From Saccharopolyspora_C sp040643635 (GTDB taxonomy: Bacteria; Actinomycetota; Actinomycetes; Mycobacteriales; Pseudonocardiaceae): 64,000 nt of DNA. The position numbers and the translations under genes were made by a program. Position 1 is the stretch's first letter. Each line of letters opens with the position of its first letter. Under the pieces are notes generated by a model, which saw nothing but the letters and a program-made list of their open reading frames with translations, searched no databases and had not been told where the DNA came from. The DNA is taken from assembly GCF_040643635.1 (NCBI RefSeq), contig NZ_JBEYUS010000026.1, positions 1 through 64,000 on the forward strand, given 5' to 3'. Below are positions 16,113-24,323 of this stretch, one piece after another.

Positions 16113-16648
16113 GTGCCGACCATCCTGCACGACCGGACGGGCCGGGAACCCGGAGTCGACGTCCCGAACCGCCAGCCGGTCGGCGGATTGCGCTCAGCGG
16201 CATCGCGTGTTCAGCCGAGGAGTAGAAGTTTCACCGTCAACTTCTTCCGCGAATTCCAAGTGAGCGCCGGGCCGCTCCGGCGACGAAAACCCGTTCCGCA
16301 ATTCCGCGGGCCGTGCCCAGCGGGAACATCCGCGACGGGGATTCCGCAGTGGATATTCCACCCGGTCGGACGGTACTGCGGGCGATCACCCGGAAGTAGG
16401 GTGTGGGCCGGCACCGGTCGGGGGGCTTCCCGGTGCCGGCCCACGTCTGCGAGGGGCGCGAACCCCAAGTGTCGAACCGTCCTGCCGGGAGCGCGCGGCA
16501 CGCCCGGAGCGGCGCGCACAACCCGTGCAGTTGTGAAAATCCCACAGGTTAGCCCGCCAGGTCTAGGCCATAGCGCGAAATCTTCGAAAAGAATGCCGAA
16601 AACCGACCGCGTTGCCCTTTTTCCCGGTCGGTTCGGCGAGGGAAATCC
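16113..16648. other. Non-coding region with large hairpin
   Basis: This 536-bp stretch lies between two minus-strand genes. Parts (16200-16300 and 16540-16650) are noticeably less GC-rich than the rest. A strong hairpin is at 16403-16444. No protein with a ribosome binding site was found. It probably holds the terminator of the 16649-16939 gene and the promoter of the amidohydrolase operon; a small RNA is possible but unproven. Confidence 0.4.
16403..16444 (-). terminator. 15-bp perfect hairpin with C6 loop
   Basis: Arms 16403-16417 and 16430-16444 (GTGGGCCGGCACCGG and complement) enclose a 12-nt loop that reads GAAGCCCCCCGA on the minus strand. It is 205 nt past the nearest upstream stop, rather far for a simple terminator of that gene. 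Confidence 0.5.
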
Positions 16649-16939
16649 CTATCGCTTCCACTTGAAGCTGAAGACCGGTCGCTTGCGCGCCTTCCGCGAG
16701 AGCAGCACCGCGGCGATGAGCACCATCCCGGCGATACCGGTCATGAGCCGCTGCTTGTCCTCGGCCGCGTTCTGGCGGTCACCGGTCAGATCGGGCCCGG
16801 GCGGCGCCTGCGCGAGGACCGCGGCGGTTGCGACGGGAGCCGCGGCGGCCTCCGCTGGGGCGGCGCCACCGGCCGCGGGCGAGAACAGCAGAACCCCGCC
16901 GAGCGTCAGGACCGCGAGCAGTCGCCCCATGCGTGCCAT
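16649..16939 (-). CDS. Small exported membrane-anchored protein
   Basis: A 96-residue protein. MARMGRLLAVLTLGGVLLF gives a Sec signal peptide with Ala-rich cleavage region (AAGGAAPAEA, about residues 21-30). An Ala/Pro-rich linker follows. A second hydrophobic segment RLMTGIAGMVLIAAVLLS (about 66-83) precedes a basic tail RKARKRPVFSFKWKR. Such a layout places the short middle part outside the membrane and the basic tail inside. The ATG at 16939 follows GTGGAG. No family name is known to me. The neighbouring lipoprotein gene upstream, on the same strand, is also exported. Confidence 0.75.
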   Translation of the reverse strand: MARMGRLLAVLTLGGVLLFSPAAGGAAPAEAAAAPVATAAVLAQAPPGPDLTGDRQNAAEDKQRLMTGIAGMVLIAAVLLSRKARKRPVFSFKWKR

Positions 16940-17059
16940 CAGCACTCCACACCTTTCCGCGCTTCGCGGCGACGACCGCCGCACCAGGTCATTTGATCAC
17001 AGAGCCGGGGGTGCTCGCCGCTGCGCGCGGCAGGATGCCCGGATCGTCGCAACATGGTG

Positions 17060-17599
17060 TCAGTCGGTGATGTAGGACGACTTGCCGTCGGACGTGGCGC
17101 ACTGCGACTTCGTCCGGTCCGTCGGGGTGCTGGCGCAGCCGTAGTCCTCGAAGTTCGCGAACCTGCCGCTGCCCTGGTACTCGTCGCGGGGCAGCGAGAG
17201 GTACTTGGTCATCACCCGATCGGCCTCCCCGCAGCTGAGCACCGCACCGGCGTCATTGCGCCCGGCGAACAGCTGGTAGCTGGTGCCCGCCTTGTTGGTG
17301 ATGGTGCCGCAGGCGACGTCCCCGCGGTCGGGTTCGGTGCTCGTCTCGTCGGCGGCGGAGGTCGGTTCGTCGTCCGGCGTGCTGGTGTTCTTCGTGGTGC
17401 GGCCGGTGGTCGCGGTGGTGCTCACCGCGGGATCGGGCGGGGTCGCGCTGGTGGGCGCGCCCGCGGCCGGCGGCGAGATGGGCTTGGGCAGCGTGACCAC
17501 GGCCGGGGGGTCCTGGCCGGGCGCGGCCTCGGGGGCGCCCCCGCACCCGGCGAGGCAGAGCCCCGCGATCACCGCTCCGGCCACCGGTCCGACGCGCAT
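17060..17599 (-). CDS. Predicted lipoprotein
   Basis: A 179-residue exported lipoprotein. MRVGPVAGAVIAGLCLAGCGG shows a signal peptide ending in the lipobox LAGC, so lipid attachment at Cys about 19 is expected. A Thr/Pro/Ser-rich unstructured linker (about 40-95) leads to a small folded domain with four cysteines (DVACGTIT, AVLSCGEAD, DYGCAST, SQCATSDG), probably two disulfides. The ATG at 17599 follows GGGAG, so the 33-codon upstream extension is excluded. The C-terminal domain resembles small actinomycete secreted lipoproteins of unknown role. Function unassigned. Confidence 0.82.
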   Translation of the reverse strand: MRVGPVAGAVIAGLCLAGCGGAPEAAPGQDPPAVVTLPKPISPPAAGAPTSATPPDPAVSTTATTGRTTKNTSTPDDEPTSAADETSTEPDRGDVACGTITNKAGTSYQLFAGRNDAGAVLSCGEADRVMTKYLSLPRDEYQGSGRFANFEDYGCASTPTDRTKSQCATSDGKSSYITD

Positions 17600-17741
17600 G
17601 AGTGCTCCCTCGTTGCCTGTGCCGCCTCGTCGTCCGTGGGACGCGGGGCCGATCACCCGGGTTGATCGGGTGTGGGGGAGAACACTGCGCGGGCGCACAA
17701 CCTCTCCGGGCGGAACGGTACCCGCAGCGCACGCGGGCGGA

Positions 17742-18089
17742 TCAAGGCCGGTCGGATTCGCGGCCGATGCGCTCGCCCATCTCGTCGACGACCAGGTTCT
17801 CCTGGCGGATGCTGTCGGTCCGGTACGCCGCGCGCCCCACCAGCTGCGCCAGCACCGGCGCGGTGAGCACCTGGAACAACGCGACCAGCCCCAGCGCCAG
17901 CGAGTAGTGGAAGTCCAGCTGCAGCGCGGTGCCGATCAGCACCAGGATCAGCCCGAGCGTCTGCGGTTTCGTCGCGGCCTGCAGCCGGGCGGTGACGTCG
18001 GGGAACGTCAGCAGCCCGATCGAGCCGAGCAGGCAGGACAGCGCGCCGAGCACCAGGCAGCACGCGGAGATCACGTCGAGCACGCTCAC
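17742..18089 (-). CDS. mrpG: Mrp antiporter subunit G
   Basis: A 115-residue subunit (MnhG/PhaG family) of the Mrp cation/proton antiporter. It has three membrane segments: VLDVISACCLVLGALSCLLGSIGLL, LGLILVLIGTALQLDF and LALGLVALFQVLTAPVLAQL. FPDVTARLQAATKPQTLG is the family signature between the first and second. The GTG at 18089 overlaps the MrpF stop as GTGA. It is the last gene of the seven-gene operon read leftward from 23912. Confidence 0.95.
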   Translation of the reverse strand: MSVLDVISACCLVLGALSCLLGSIGLLTFPDVTARLQAATKPQTLGLILVLIGTALQLDFHYSLALGLVALFQVLTAPVLAQLVGRAAYRTDSIRQENLVVDEMGERIGRESDRP

Positions 18090-18352
18090 CGGTACGGCTC
18101 CTTCTTCTCGACGAGGCGGGCCGCGCTGGTCGAACCGATGAAGGCCAGCAGCGCGAACGTGGTCAGCAGCGCGATGTTCGAGCCGTCCCGCAGCCAGCCC
18201 ATGCTCACGCAGGTGGCGGCCACGATCAGCGTGACGATGACGTCCAGCGCCACGATGCGGTCCAGCGTCGACGCGCCCAGGATCATCCGGATCAGCGCGA
18301 GCAGCGCCGCCAGGCACAGCAGCGCGAAGGTCACGACGAACACGACGTCCAT
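18086..18352 (-). CDS. mrpF: Mrp antiporter subunit F
   Basis: An 88-residue subunit (MnhF/PhaF family) with three membrane helices: VVFVVTFALLCLAALLALI, IVALDVIVTLIVAATCVSMG and IALLTTFALLAFIGSTSAARL. The motif GASTLDRIVALDVI is typical of MrpF. The ATG at 18352 shares one base with the MrpE stop (TGATG), and its own stop overlaps mrpG. MrpE, F and G together form one side of the complex and are needed for antiport in studied systems. Confidence 0.95.
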   Translation of the reverse strand: MDVVFVVTFALLCLAALLALIRMILGASTLDRIVALDVIVTLIVAATCVSMGWLRDGSNIALLTTFALLAFIGSTSAARLVEKKEPYR

Positions 18353-18921
18353 CAGGCGTCCTCCTTCCCCTCGACCTCGGTGGACCGCTCGATGCGGCCG
18401 ACGAGCTCCAGCTCCGCGGCGGAGCCGACGGCCCGGACGATGCGCCGCTCCAGCGCCAGCACCTCGCGCCGCACCAGGTCCTCGCCGCCGGCGCGCATCC
18501 CGAGCGCGTACACGTAGCAGATGCGGTGCGCCCGATCGATCTGCATGACGAACTTGCCGGGCGCCAGCGACACCGCGTTGGCGACCATCGCGGTGAGGTG
18601 GTCCGAATCGGTCAGCAGCGTCACCTGCACGATGCCCGCGCTGGTCCGCGGCCCGTACCGGATCGCCTGCCAGGACACCCGCACCGTGGACACCACCAGG
18701 TCCACCGCCAGGTAGCAGACCAGCCGCAGCATCGACAGCGGCCGCACCACCATGTGCGTGGTGACCGGCGGCAGCGGGAACACGGTCGTCACCAGCAGCG
18801 CCACCAGCAGGCCGAACACCAGGGTGCCCAGGTCGAGGGTGCCCCACAGCAGGATCCACACGACCGTCAGCCACAGCACCAGCGGCAGCCTGCGCAGCGC
18901 TCGTCGGGCCGGCGTGGTCAT
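18352..18921 (-). CDS. mrpE: Mrp antiporter subunit E
   Basis: A 189-residue subunit (MnhE family). Two or three N-terminal helices are visible (LPLVLWLTVVWILLWGT, LGTLVFGLLVALLVTTVF), followed by the conserved MLRLVCYLAVDLVVSTVRVSWQAIRYG and a cytosolic domain with LTDSDHLTAMVANAVSLAPGKFVMQID. The last 45 residues are acidic and helical. The ATG at 18921 overlaps the MrpD stop as ATGA. Length is near the usual 160-190. Confidence 0.95.
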   Translation of the reverse strand: MTTPARRALRRLPLVLWLTVVWILLWGTLDLGTLVFGLLVALLVTTVFPLPPVTTHMVVRPLSMLRLVCYLAVDLVVSTVRVSWQAIRYGPRTSAGIVQVTLLTDSDHLTAMVANAVSLAPGKFVMQIDRAHRICYVYALGMRAGGEDLVRREVLALERRIVRAVGSAAELELVGRIERSTEVEGKEDA

Positions 18922-20447
18922 CGCGCACCTCCCAGCACCGCTTCGCGGTAGGTCGTGCCCTGCATCAGGTCGTCGGCGGCCCGCTCGCTGACCCCGGCCA
19001 GCGGCCCGGCGACGAGCGCGATGACCACGCTGGCCGTGACCAGGACCCCGGTGGCGGCGACCATCGGGCGGGTGGAGTTCCCGGTGCCGACGACGAGCTC
19101 GTCGTCCGGGTCGGGGTCGGCTTCGGGCGCGCGGACCTGCCCCCAGAACGCCCTGGTCCACACCCGCGCCATCGCGTACAGCGTGAGCAGGCTGGTGAGG
19201 ATCGTGCCCGCGGTGACCACGTACGCCGACCAGGTCCCGGCGCCGATGCCCGCCTGCAGCAGCGCCAGCTTCGCGACGAACCCGGAGAACGGCGGCACCC
19301 CGGCGAGGCTCAGCGCGGGCAGCGCGAACAGCACCGCGATCATCGGCGCGGCCTTCGCCAGCCCGCCCATCCGGCTCAGCGCGACGGTGCCGGTGTGCCG
19401 GGTGATCAACCCGCTGACCAGGAACAGCGTGGCCTGCACGGTGATGTGGTGCACCACGTAGAGGATCACGCCGGTCAGCCCGATGACGTCGTAGACGCCG
19501 AGCCCGAACAGCATGTAGCCGATGTGGCTGACCAGCAGGAACGACAGCATCCGGTTGAGGTCGTTCTGCGCGAGCGCGCCCAGCGCCCCGACCAGCATGG
19601 TGACCAGCGCGATCACCAGCATCAGCGTCCAGCTGCGGTCGTGGCTGAACACCAGGGTCTGGGTGCGGATCAGCGCGTAGATGCCGACCTTGGTGAGCAG
19701 CCCGGCGAACACGGCGGTGACCGGGGCGGGCGCGGTCGGGTAGCTGTCCGGCAGCCAGAAGTGCAGCGGCACCATCGCCGCCTTCACCCCGAACACGATC
19801 ACCATCATCAGCCCGAGCGCCACCTGCAGGCCTTCGGGCAGCAGCGCCACCTTCCCGCCGAGGTCGGCGAGGTTCACCGTGGCCGTCGCCGCGTACACCA
19901 GCCCGATCATGGTGATGAACAGCAGCGACGAGGTGAGGCTGACGATCACGTAGGTCATGCCCGCGCGCACCCGGCTGGCCGTGGTGCGCCGCGTGATCAG
20001 CACGTACGAGGAGGACAGCATGATCTCGAACGCGACGAACAGGTTGAACAGGTCGCCCGCGAGGTAGGCCAGCGACACCCCGGCGCACAGCACCAGGTAC
20101 ATCGGGTGGAACGTGGTGCTGGCCCGTTCCCGGCCGTAGTCGGTGAGCCGCTGCCCGATCGAGTAGATCAGCACCGCGAAGGTCACCACCGCCGAGACCA
20201 CCAGCAGCAGCGCGGACAGCCGGTCCGCGATCAGCGTGATGCCCGCGGGCGCCGCCCAGCCGCCGAGCTGCAGCACGACGGGACCGGTGCGGTCGGTGAG
20301 GTACAGCAGGAACCCGGCGTCGACGATGATCGCGGCGAGCACGACCAGGCCGATGATGCGCTGGAAGTCGGCGAACCGGCCCAGGGCGAGGGACATCCCG
20401 GCGGCCGCCAGCGGCAGCAGGACGGGCAGGGCCACGAGGACCGTCAC
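18918..20447 (-). CDS. mrpD: Mrp antiporter subunit D (NuoN/M-like)
   Basis: A 509-residue antiporter-like subunit with about 14 membrane helices, related to NuoM/NuoN of complex I. Conserved parts are AGDLFNLFVAFEIMLSSSYVLI (with the key Glu in FEI), the Lys-bearing GVKAAMVPLHFWLPDSYPTAPAPVTAVFAGLLTKVGIYALIR, and QNDLNRMLSFLLVSHIGYML. The start is GTG 20447 overlapping the MrpC stop as GTGA; the long upstream frame is spurious. MrpA and MrpD are the proton/cation-translocating subunits of the complex. Confidence 0.96.
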   Translation of the reverse strand: MTVLVALPVLLPLAAAGMSLALGRFADFQRIIGLVVLAAIIVDAGFLLYLTDRTGPVVLQLGGWAAPAGITLIADRLSALLLVVSAVVTFAVLIYSIGQRLTDYGRERASTTFHPMYLVLCAGVSLAYLAGDLFNLFVAFEIMLSSSYVLITRRTTASRVRAGMTYVIVSLTSSLLFITMIGLVYAATATVNLADLGGKVALLPEGLQVALGLMMVIVFGVKAAMVPLHFWLPDSYPTAPAPVTAVFAGLLTKVGIYALIRTQTLVFSHDRSWTLMLVIALVTMLVGALGALAQNDLNRMLSFLLVSHIGYMLFGLGVYDVIGLTGVILYVVHHITVQATLFLVSGLITRHTGTVALSRMGGLAKAAPMIAVLFALPALSLAGVPPFSGFVAKLALLQAGIGAGTWSAYVVTAGTILTSLLTLYAMARVWTRAFWGQVRAPEADPDPDDELVVGTGNSTRPMVAATGVLVTASVVIALVAGPLAGVSERAADDLMQGTTYREAVLGGAR

Positions 20448-20878
20448 TGAGTGGCCTCCCGTTCGAGTTCGTCTTCGTTCGCCTTGTCGTCCTCGGATTC
20501 GGCGAGCCTGCGCTCCAGCCGCCGGATCCGGCGGTCCTCGACGTCGTCGCGGACCTCGTCGTGCCCGAGCAGCACCCACGAGCGGTACGCGAGCGCGAGC
20601 AGGAAGGTGGTGAGCGCGAAGGTGATCACGATCGCGGTCAGCGCCATCGCCTGCGGCAGCGGGTCGGTCATCTGCTCCGGCGCCGCGTCGCCGAGGATCG
20701 GGGCCCGCCCGGGCGGCCCGCCCGCCAGCTGCAGCAGCAGGTTGGCGCCGTGCCCGACGATCACCGTGCCGATCAGGATGCGCATCAGCGAGCGCTGCAT
20801 GAGCAGGTAGAACCCCGCGGAGTACAGCGTCGCCAGCACCACGGCCATGGTGAGGTTCACGGTGAGGTTGGCGGTCAT
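20444..20878 (-). CDS. mrpC: Mrp antiporter subunit C (NuoK-like)
   Basis: A 144-residue subunit with three membrane helices and similarity to NuoK. TMAVVLATLYSAGFYLLMQ, the conserved MRILIGTVIVGHGANLLL and the third helix ALTAIVITFALTTFLLALAYR are evident. A long charged C-terminal tail (RRIRRLERRLAESEDDKANEDE) extends about 30 residues beyond the membrane part and may form a coiled coil. The ATG at 20878 overlaps the MrpB stop as ATGA. Confidence 0.95.
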   Translation of the reverse strand: MTANLTVNLTMAVVLATLYSAGFYLLMQRSLMRILIGTVIVGHGANLLLQLAGGPPGRAPILGDAAPEQMTDPLPQAMALTAIVITFALTTFLLALAYRSWVLLGHDEVRDDVEDRRIRRLERRLAESEDDKANEDELEREATQ

Positions 20879-21444
20879 GCCTGTCCCCTCTCCGCCGCGA
20901 CCGCGTCGGTCTCCACCCCGGAGCCGAGCGTGCGCAGCAGGTCCAGCACCACGCCGATGATCAGCAGGTAGACGCCGATGTCGAGCAGGATGCTGGAGAC
21001 GAACTTGATCTCGCCCAGCAGCGGGACGGCGATCTTGAAGATGGCGCTTTCGAGCAGCTCGTGCCCGAACAGCAGCGGCAGGAACCCGGTGAGGGTGGCG
21101 ATGGTGAGCCCGAGCCCGATCAGCACCGGCGGCCGCAGCGAGATGATCGCGCTGTCGTCCATCCGGCCGCCTGCGAGGTAGCGCAGCGCGAACGCCTGCC
21201 CGGCGACGAGGCCGCCGCTGAACCCGCCGCCGGCCCGGTCGTGCCCGGCGAACAGCAGGTAGATCGACAGCACCAGCACGGTCGGGAACACGATGCGGGC
21301 CGCGAGTTCGAGCAGCACGGCCCGTTCCCGGCCGTCGCGGGGGAAGCCGGACAGCAGCCAGCGCTCCCGCGGCGCGTCCCACCCGGTCCACGGCACGCCG
21401 CGGCGTTCCCCGTTGCGGGGGGCGGTGATCCTGGGGTCGGTCAT
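20875..21444 (-). CDS. mrpB: Mrp antiporter subunit B
   Basis: A 189-residue MnhB-domain protein. After a polar N terminus (about 45 residues) come RIVFPTVLVLSIYLLFAGHDRAGGGFSGGLVAGQAFALRYLAGG, a signature with the conserved His and Gly-rich turn, and three further helices ending DIGVYLLIIGVVLDLLRTLG. The ATG at 21444 overlaps the MrpA stop as ATGA. MrpA of this operon carries its own fused MrpB-like (DUF4040) region, so both forms are present as is usual for seven-gene mrp operons. Confidence 0.95.
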   Translation of the reverse strand: MTDPRITAPRNGERRGVPWTGWDAPRERWLLSGFPRDGRERAVLLELAARIVFPTVLVLSIYLLFAGHDRAGGGFSGGLVAGQAFALRYLAGGRMDDSAIISLRPPVLIGLGLTIATLTGFLPLLFGHELLESAIFKIAVPLLGEIKFVSSILLDIGVYLLIIGVVLDLLRTLGSGVETDAVAAERGQA

Positions 21445-23912
21445 GCCTGTTCCTCCTCCTGGCTCCGCCCGTTCCCGCTCCCGTTCCCGTTGCCGCTGAG
21501 CACGACCTGGGGGCGTTCCGCGGGGGCCGACGCCTGCGCGCCGCGGGAGCTGCGGCGCCTGCGGTCGAACCGGGAGGCCAGCACGAGGCTGGCGACGCCG
21601 GTCGCGGCGACGGCGAGCACGGAGATCTCGCCGACGGTGTCGAACGCCCGGAAGTCGACGAGGATCGCGTTGACGATGTTGGTGGCCCCGGCGCCGTACT
21701 CGGACTGCGCGATGAACTCGGCGCTGGCCTCCGGCGGCCGCTGCCGCGCCGCGCTGAACAGCACCGCGCCGAGCGCGATCACCACGCCGCCCGCCACCGA
21801 CAGCGCCAGCTTCGGCCAGCGCAGCGACCGCGCCGCGTCGCCCTTGGTGAACCGGGCGGGCAGCCGCCGCAGCACGAACACGAACGCGACCATGGTGAGC
21901 GTCTCGACCAGGAACTGGGCCAGCGCCACGTCCGGCCCGCCGTCCACGATGAACAGCCCGCCGATGCCGTAGCCGATCACGCCGACCAGCAGCACCGCGG
22001 TGAGCCGCCGCTTCGCCCGCACCACCGCGATCGCCGCGATCACCACCAGGATCGCGGGCGGGATCTGCAGCAGGTTGTGGTGCAGCGCCATGTCCGCGGG
22101 CACGTGCGCGTGGTAGACGAGCACCGATCCGGGGACGGCGACCACGGTGAGCAGGATGATCGCCAGGTAGGTCGGCAGCGAACCGACCTGGGTGCGGCCG
22201 GTGACGCCGACGGCGGTGCGCTCCAGCAGCGCCATGATCCGCTCGTAGCCGCGCTGCGCGTCCAGCGGTTTCGGCAGCCTGGCCCGCAGCGCGGTGAGCG
22301 GGGTGCGCACCGAGTGCACCCACAGCCCGGCGGCGACCGCGATCACCGAGAACAGCAGCGGCAGCTCGAAGCCGTGCCAGAGCACCAGGTGCGGCGCGTC
22401 GGCACCGACGCCGAACACGGCCGCGTAGGACCCGGCGAGCTCGTCGGTCAGCGGGTACCCGATGCCGAGCACCACCCCGGCGAACGCGGGGATCGCCGCG
22501 GGCACCAGCAGCACGGCGCCGGGCTGCTTCCCGGCGGTGGGCGCCACGCCCGGCTTGCGGGCGAACGCGCCCCACAGCATCCGCGCGCTGTAGGCGACGG
22601 TGAACACCGAGCCGAGCAGCAGCACGAGGTCGATGAGCAGCCCGGTGCCGCCGCCCTCCTCCAGGAACGCGCCGAACGCGGCCTCCTTCCCGAGGAAGCC
22701 GAGCATCGGCGGCAGGCCCGCCATCGAGGCCACCGCCAGCGCCGCGATGGTCGCCAGCGCGGGCATCCGCCGCCCCAGCCCGGACAGCTCCCGCACGTCC
22801 CGGGTGCCGGTCTGGTGGTCGACGATGCCGACGACGAGGAACAAGGTCGCCTTGAACATGCCGTGCGCCAGCAGCATCGCCGCCCCGGCCAGCGCGGCCG
22901 CGTAGGTGCCCTGCCCGACCAGCACCATCAGGAAGCCGAGCTGGCTGACGGTGCCGTAGGCGAGCAGCTTCTTCAGGTCCGTCTCGTGCAGCGCCCGCCA
23001 GCCACCGAAGACCATCGTGACCAGGCCGAACACCGCGGTCGGCACCCACCACTCGGGCACCCCGACGAACACCGGGCCGAGCCGGGCCACCAGGAACACC
23101 CCGGCCTTCACCATCGAGGCCGCGTGCAGGTAGGCGCTGATCGGGGTGGGCGCGACCATCGCGGTCGGCAGCCAGTTGTGGAACGGCACCTGCGCCGACT
23201 TGGTGAGCGCGCCGACGAGGATCAGCGAGGCGGCGACGGCGGCGGGGGTGCCGCCCGGCGGCTCGGCGATGATCTCCGAGATCCGGTAGGTGCCCGCGGC
23301 CTCGCCGAGCACGACGAAGCCGAGCAGCATCACCAGCCCGCCCATCGTCGTGATCATCAGCGCCTGCAGCGCCGACCGCCGCGACTCGCGGCTGATGCCC
23401 GCCTGCCCGACCAGCAGGAAGGAGCAGACCGTCGTCAGCTCCCAGAAGACGTAGACGGTGAGCAGGTCGTCGGCCAGGACCAGCCCGAACATGGTGCCCG
23501 CGAACGTCAGCAGCAGCGGCGCGGAACGGCGGGCGTCACCGCTGCCCGCGTGGAAGTAGCCGATCGCGTAGACCAGCACCAGCACCCCGATGCCGGACAC
23601 CAGCAGCGTCATCAGCACCGCGAGCGCGTCCAGCCGGAAGGTGAATTCGAGACCCAGCAGCGGCGACCACGGGACCTCCTCCACGATGGCGTCCCCGCTG
23701 AGCACCGCGCCCGACCGGGCGAGCACCCAGGTCAGCGCGGCCGCCGGCGGCAGGGCGGCGATCGCGAAGGCCATCCCGGTGTTGCGCCGGGCTACGATCG
23801 GCAACGCCAGAGCCACCAGCAGGTGGACGAGGACGAACGCGGACAAGGGCACCTCCTCGGCGAGCCGGTGATCAGACCGTGGACCAGGCGACCCCGTGGA
23901 ATTGTTCGTCAC
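21441..23912 (-). CDS. mrpA: Mrp antiporter subunit A (NuoL-like, fused MbhD/E-type end)
   Basis: An 823-residue polytopic subunit. The first about 500 residues resemble NuoL: DDLLTVYVFWELTTVCSFLLVGQ (with the conserved Glu), GALTKSAQVPFHNWLPTAMVAPTPISAYLHAASMVKAGVFL, and DLKKLLAYGTVSQLGFLMV. The last about 170 residues hold the fused DUF4040-type region (TAVLLVGVIGYGIGGLFIVDGGPDVALAQFLVETLTMVAFV). The GTG at 23912 lacks a clear ribosome binding site and adds 20 polar residues; a GTG at 23852, next to GAGGAG, would start directly at the first helix. As first gene of the operon it sets its expression. The complex exchanges Na+ (or K+) for protons in pH and salt homeostasis. Confidence 0.96.
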   Translation of the reverse strand: MTNNSTGSPGPRSDHRLAEEVPLSAFVLVHLLVALALPIVARRNTGMAFAIAALPPAAALTWVLARSGAVLSGDAIVEEVPWSPLLGLEFTFRLDALAVLMTLLVSGIGVLVLVYAIGYFHAGSGDARRSAPLLLTFAGTMFGLVLADDLLTVYVFWELTTVCSFLLVGQAGISRESRRSALQALMITTMGGLVMLLGFVVLGEAAGTYRISEIIAEPPGGTPAAVAASLILVGALTKSAQVPFHNWLPTAMVAPTPISAYLHAASMVKAGVFLVARLGPVFVGVPEWWVPTAVFGLVTMVFGGWRALHETDLKKLLAYGTVSQLGFLMVLVGQGTYAAALAGAAMLLAHGMFKATLFLVVGIVDHQTGTRDVRELSGLGRRMPALATIAALAVASMAGLPPMLGFLGKEAAFGAFLEEGGGTGLLIDLVLLLGSVFTVAYSARMLWGAFARKPGVAPTAGKQPGAVLLVPAAIPAFAGVVLGIGYPLTDELAGSYAAVFGVGADAPHLVLWHGFELPLLFSVIAVAAGLWVHSVRTPLTALRARLPKPLDAQRGYERIMALLERTAVGVTGRTQVGSLPTYLAIILLTVVAVPGSVLVYHAHVPADMALHHNLLQIPPAILVVIAAIAVVRAKRRLTAVLLVGVIGYGIGGLFIVDGGPDVALAQFLVETLTMVAFVFVLRRLPARFTKGDAARSLRWPKLALSVAGGVVIALGAVLFSAARQRPPEASAEFIAQSEYGAGATNIVNAILVDFRAFDTVGEISVLAVAATGVASLVLASRFDRRRRSSRGAQASAPAERPQVVLSGNGNGSGNGRSQEEEQA

Positions 23913-24323
23913 TCACGCTGCGCCCACCATCGCGCGGCCCCACCGGGGGTCCGATGGGGCCTTCGGGCACTCCCGCCGACCCGCCCGAGGGGCGGATGAC
24001 GAGCGGTGCGTGACGGGGTCGCCGAACGGTTTGCTCCCGCTGGCGGTGGTCCCGGCCGCGCCCAACTTATCCGAATCGCCCCGACTGGTCATAATTCCGC
24101 GCCGCACCGCCGTGGCGGTCGACGGTGCCGGTCGGAGCGGTTTTTTCGTTGTCTCGAAATAATCTTGGGCACCTGGTGCGGTCACGGCCCGGCACCGGCC
24201 ACGTGGGAAACTTCACTACCGGTAACACCGCCGTCCCGCCCAACGGACTCGACTGAACACTCCGAGTGATTTCCCCTGTTGGCAGCTGAACGAGCGGGTT
24301 TCGACCGGACCCGACGACGCGGG
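23913..24323. other. Divergent promoter region mrp / kinase
   Basis: This 411-bp region separates the mrp operon from the divergent kinase gene. It contains A/T-richer patches unusual here, including a TTTTTT run at 24141-24146 and a plus-strand -10 candidate TAATCT at 24160-24165. The palindrome GCACCTGGTGC lies at 24169-24179. No gene was accepted in it. The first codons of longer kinase frames begin at 24279. Confidence 0.45.

Noticed and set aside
16113..16648. 6C-type small RNA
   Set aside because: Only one hairpin with a C6 loop was found; the 6C motif needs two C-rich stem-loops, and the flanking sequence does not match what I recall.
22077..23999. A 640-codon plus-strand frame over mrpA
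   Set aside because: Composed of repeated His/Arg/Gly/Gln runs; mrpA on the other strand is unambiguous.
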